Assembly: GCF_002287375.1 (NCBI RefSeq)
Contig: NZ_NPOA01000010.1
Span: forward strand, 62,001 to 126,000
Source: Virgibacillus profundi
GTDB taxonomy: Bacteria > Bacillota > Bacilli > Bacillales > Amphibacillaceae
DNA: 64,000 nucleotides
Reading direction: 5' to 3'
Shown: positions 62,697 through 64,000 of the stretch, one piece after another
Layout of the letters: the number at the start of each line of letters is the position of its first letter
How positions within the stretch are numbered: position 1 is the stretch's first letter
The notes under the pieces: generated by a model
What the model was told of the DNA's origin: nothing
The model's input: only the letters and a program-made list of their open reading frames with translations
Database searches by the model: none
Position numbers and translations under genes: made by a program

Positions 62697-63084
62697 AGAA
62701 ATCTTCCTTTTCCGACAAAACTGAATGACTATTCAGTTAAAGTAAAAAAATATTTATGGATACATATTATAACAAAATAAACTTATCAATGCCATAATTA
62801 CCATGAAGCTTCACTTTTCAAAAAAGTTTAAAAAGATTGACCGCGAGAGTAGTCAAGCCTTTTTTAACATGTCTTACGAGTTATTCGCTAAATTGGTGGG
62901 AATTCATTAAACAGAACCATCTCCTGAATACAGGGGGACATCCTCAAGTGTTGGGGTTTAACTCAATTCCAGTATCCTCCACCATTTTGTTTAAATAGAA
63001 ATTCCCACTAAGCGTAAATAAGTATATATTATTTGCAAAAAGCTTTATAATCATAAGAAAGTCGAATATGGAAGGTATGAGAGA
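62697..63084. promoter_or_regulatory. Gap with a TetR-type operator and a hairpin
   Basis: CTGAATGACTATTCAG (62721-62736) is a 6-4-6 palindrome of the TGAATGA-type seen for TetR/FadR repressors, placed to control yhgE. AAAGATTGAC / GTCAAGCCTTTTTT at about 62830-62866 looks like a terminator. No gene is seen. Confidence 0.55.
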
Positions 63085-63473
63085 ATGCAGAAGCTTATAT
63101 TTGAATCCGCATGGGATAAAACAATTGCAGAACAGGATAGGGAAAATATCAAACAGGTCTTTGACAAAGTAAATTTAACAGCTGAAAAAAGCATCCAATT
63201 CACTTCACTTTGGCAGGCAAAAAACCATCGCGGAGAACTATTGATTGCTGTTCTCTAATCCATAACACCTGTAAACAGGACATTTCCTTCCACAATCAAA
63301 AATTAACCTATTCTATACATGATAAAATTTTCGCTGAACACACTTTTTCTCCTCCTATAACAATTGAGAAGCAAACAAGTATGCCATGGACATTTATTTT
63401 TCCAGTCGGCAGCTTTAATATTAATGAAGAATTTTCTAATGGAATATTGAAGATTGAAGGAGAAATACAATGA
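63085..63473 (+). pseudogene. SLAP-domain protein gene, frameshifted
   Basis: The first frame (63085-63258) reads MQKLIFESAWDKTIAEQD, then IQFTSLWQAKNHRGELLIAVL, the N-terminal half of the SLAP domain, and stops at TAA 63256. The continuation, IHNTCKQDISFHNQKL ... PPITIEKQTSMPWTFIFPVGSF, is in another frame and ends at the TGA at 63471-63473. One missing base near 63255 joins the two halves. The SLAP domain is associated with S-layer proteins. A sequencing error or true inactivation cannot be told apart here. The end overlaps the next gene's ATG (ATGA). Confidence 0.78.
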
Positions 63474-64000
63474 CAAAAGTATTTAGTGATATCATACAGT
63501 TTCGAGGAAACCATTATGATTTTGGATATATGCAGGGTGAACTACTGAGAAATTCCCCAATACTACCTGCTCGTAAAAAACAATGGGATAAACAATGGAG
63601 ACATTTTCTATTTGAAAAAAATGAGGTGCAGCAGGCGTTTTCTCGTTTTGCCCCTGCAATTTGGGAAGAACTTCACGGTCTAGCAGATGCTTTATCTATG
63701 GATATGGAAGATGCTATTCGGGAATTTGGCGGGTATTATTACGAATACGGTCGATCAGGATGCTCCATTTTCTCCGATTCCGATTATATGGTTCGCAATT
63801 ATGATAATGAACCAATCTCATACGAAGGACGTTACTTACTTTATGAGCCAACAGACAGTGGTTATGCAGTAATCGGCCCATCCATGCAAATAACAGGACG
63901 AACAGATGGAATGAATGAAAAAGGTTTGGTAATGGGTTATAACTTTATTAATCGTAAAAAGTCGGATGATGGGTTTGTTTGCAATATGATTGGCCGGATT
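63470..64000 (+). CDS. C45-family autoproteolytic hydrolase/acyltransferase, N-terminal part
   Basis: 177 codons are visible before the right edge. It opens IIQFRGNHYDFGYMQGELLRNSP and has EYGRSGCSIFS, with the cysteine that becomes the N-terminal nucleophile after self-cleavage in the C45/acyl-CoA:6-APA acyltransferase-like family, followed by YMVRNYDNEP and GRTDGMNEKGLVMGYNFIN (the Asn/Asp substrate-site segments). Such enzymes hydrolyse or transfer amide-linked acyl groups; substrate unknown. ATG 63470 overlaps the SLAP stop and follows AAGGAG, so the two were probably translated together. Confidence 0.8.
   Translation, partial: MTKVFSDIIQFRGNHYDFGYMQGELLRNSPILPARKKQWDKQWRHFLFEKNEVQQAFSRFAPAIWEELHGLADALSMDMEDAIREFGGYYYEYGRSGCSIFSDSDYMVRNYDNEPISYEGRYLLYEPTDSGYAVIGPSMQITGRTDGMNEKGLVMGYNFINRKKSDDGFVCNMIGRI

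Overview
The window is a 64-kb chromosomal segment from a low-GC, endospore-forming Bacillaceae, most like the moderately halophilic Oceanobacillus/Virgibacillus/Lentibacillus group. This rests on Bacillus-type ribosome binding sites, sporulation genes (dpaA, cotA, sspO), a BCCT betaine transporter, a proline-utilisation operon, and Bacillus-style SAM and lysine riboswitches. No tRNA, rRNA, prophage or complete insertion sequence was seen. No CRISPR array is present.

Layout. 1-6.8 kb: 5' part of an RND exporter (swrC-like) divergent from its TetR regulator with paired operators, then a GH3 glycosidase, an S13 carboxypeptidase without signal peptide and a flavodoxin-fold reductase. 6.8-10.8 kb: a tightly coupled three-gene operon (PlsY-like acyltransferase, GNAT/class V aminotransferase fusion, LtaS-like phosphoglycerol transferase), the best candidate here for an undescribed pathway. 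11-18 kb: a 0.5-kb palindromic element, a CoA-transferase and acyl-CoA synthetase, a LexA-controlled Y-family polymerase, panE and a LysM/3D-domain protein. 18-29 kb: an AprX-type protease, CBS protein, orphan dipicolinate synthase subunit A, TetM-like GTPase, the NfeD-flotillin pair behind an ECF-type promoter, a second palindromic element, and CotA laccase.

29-37.5 kb: NCS1 permease with an XRE-cupin regulator, HMG-CoA lyase, a DUF4349 lipoprotein, a HIT protein next to a broken acetyltransferase, and an organosulfur monooxygenase/FMN reductase operon led by a SAM riboswitch. 37.5-43.8 kb: putC-putB-putP with a sigma-54 promoter, a divergent PAS/AAA+ activator, and a 193-bp MITE with a 9-bp target duplication between putC and putB. 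43.8-53 kb: UPF0182 protein, OpuD, SbcCD. 53-64 kb: a third palindromic element with 52-bp tandem repeats, mvaS, the MoxR/VWA pair YojN-YojO, dapA behind a lysine riboswitch, sspO, an RNase H-like protein, YhgE, a frameshifted SLAP-domain gene and the start of a C45-type hydrolase.

Three dispersed repeat families stand out: (i) three 0.36-0.51-kb elements (R1-R3) sharing long terminal inverted repeats but carrying different interiors; (ii) four copies of a roughly 95-bp double-hairpin element, all placed just 5' of plus-strand genes; (iii) the MITE in the put operon. All functional statements come from reading the translated sequence and recalling protein families; no database search was run.
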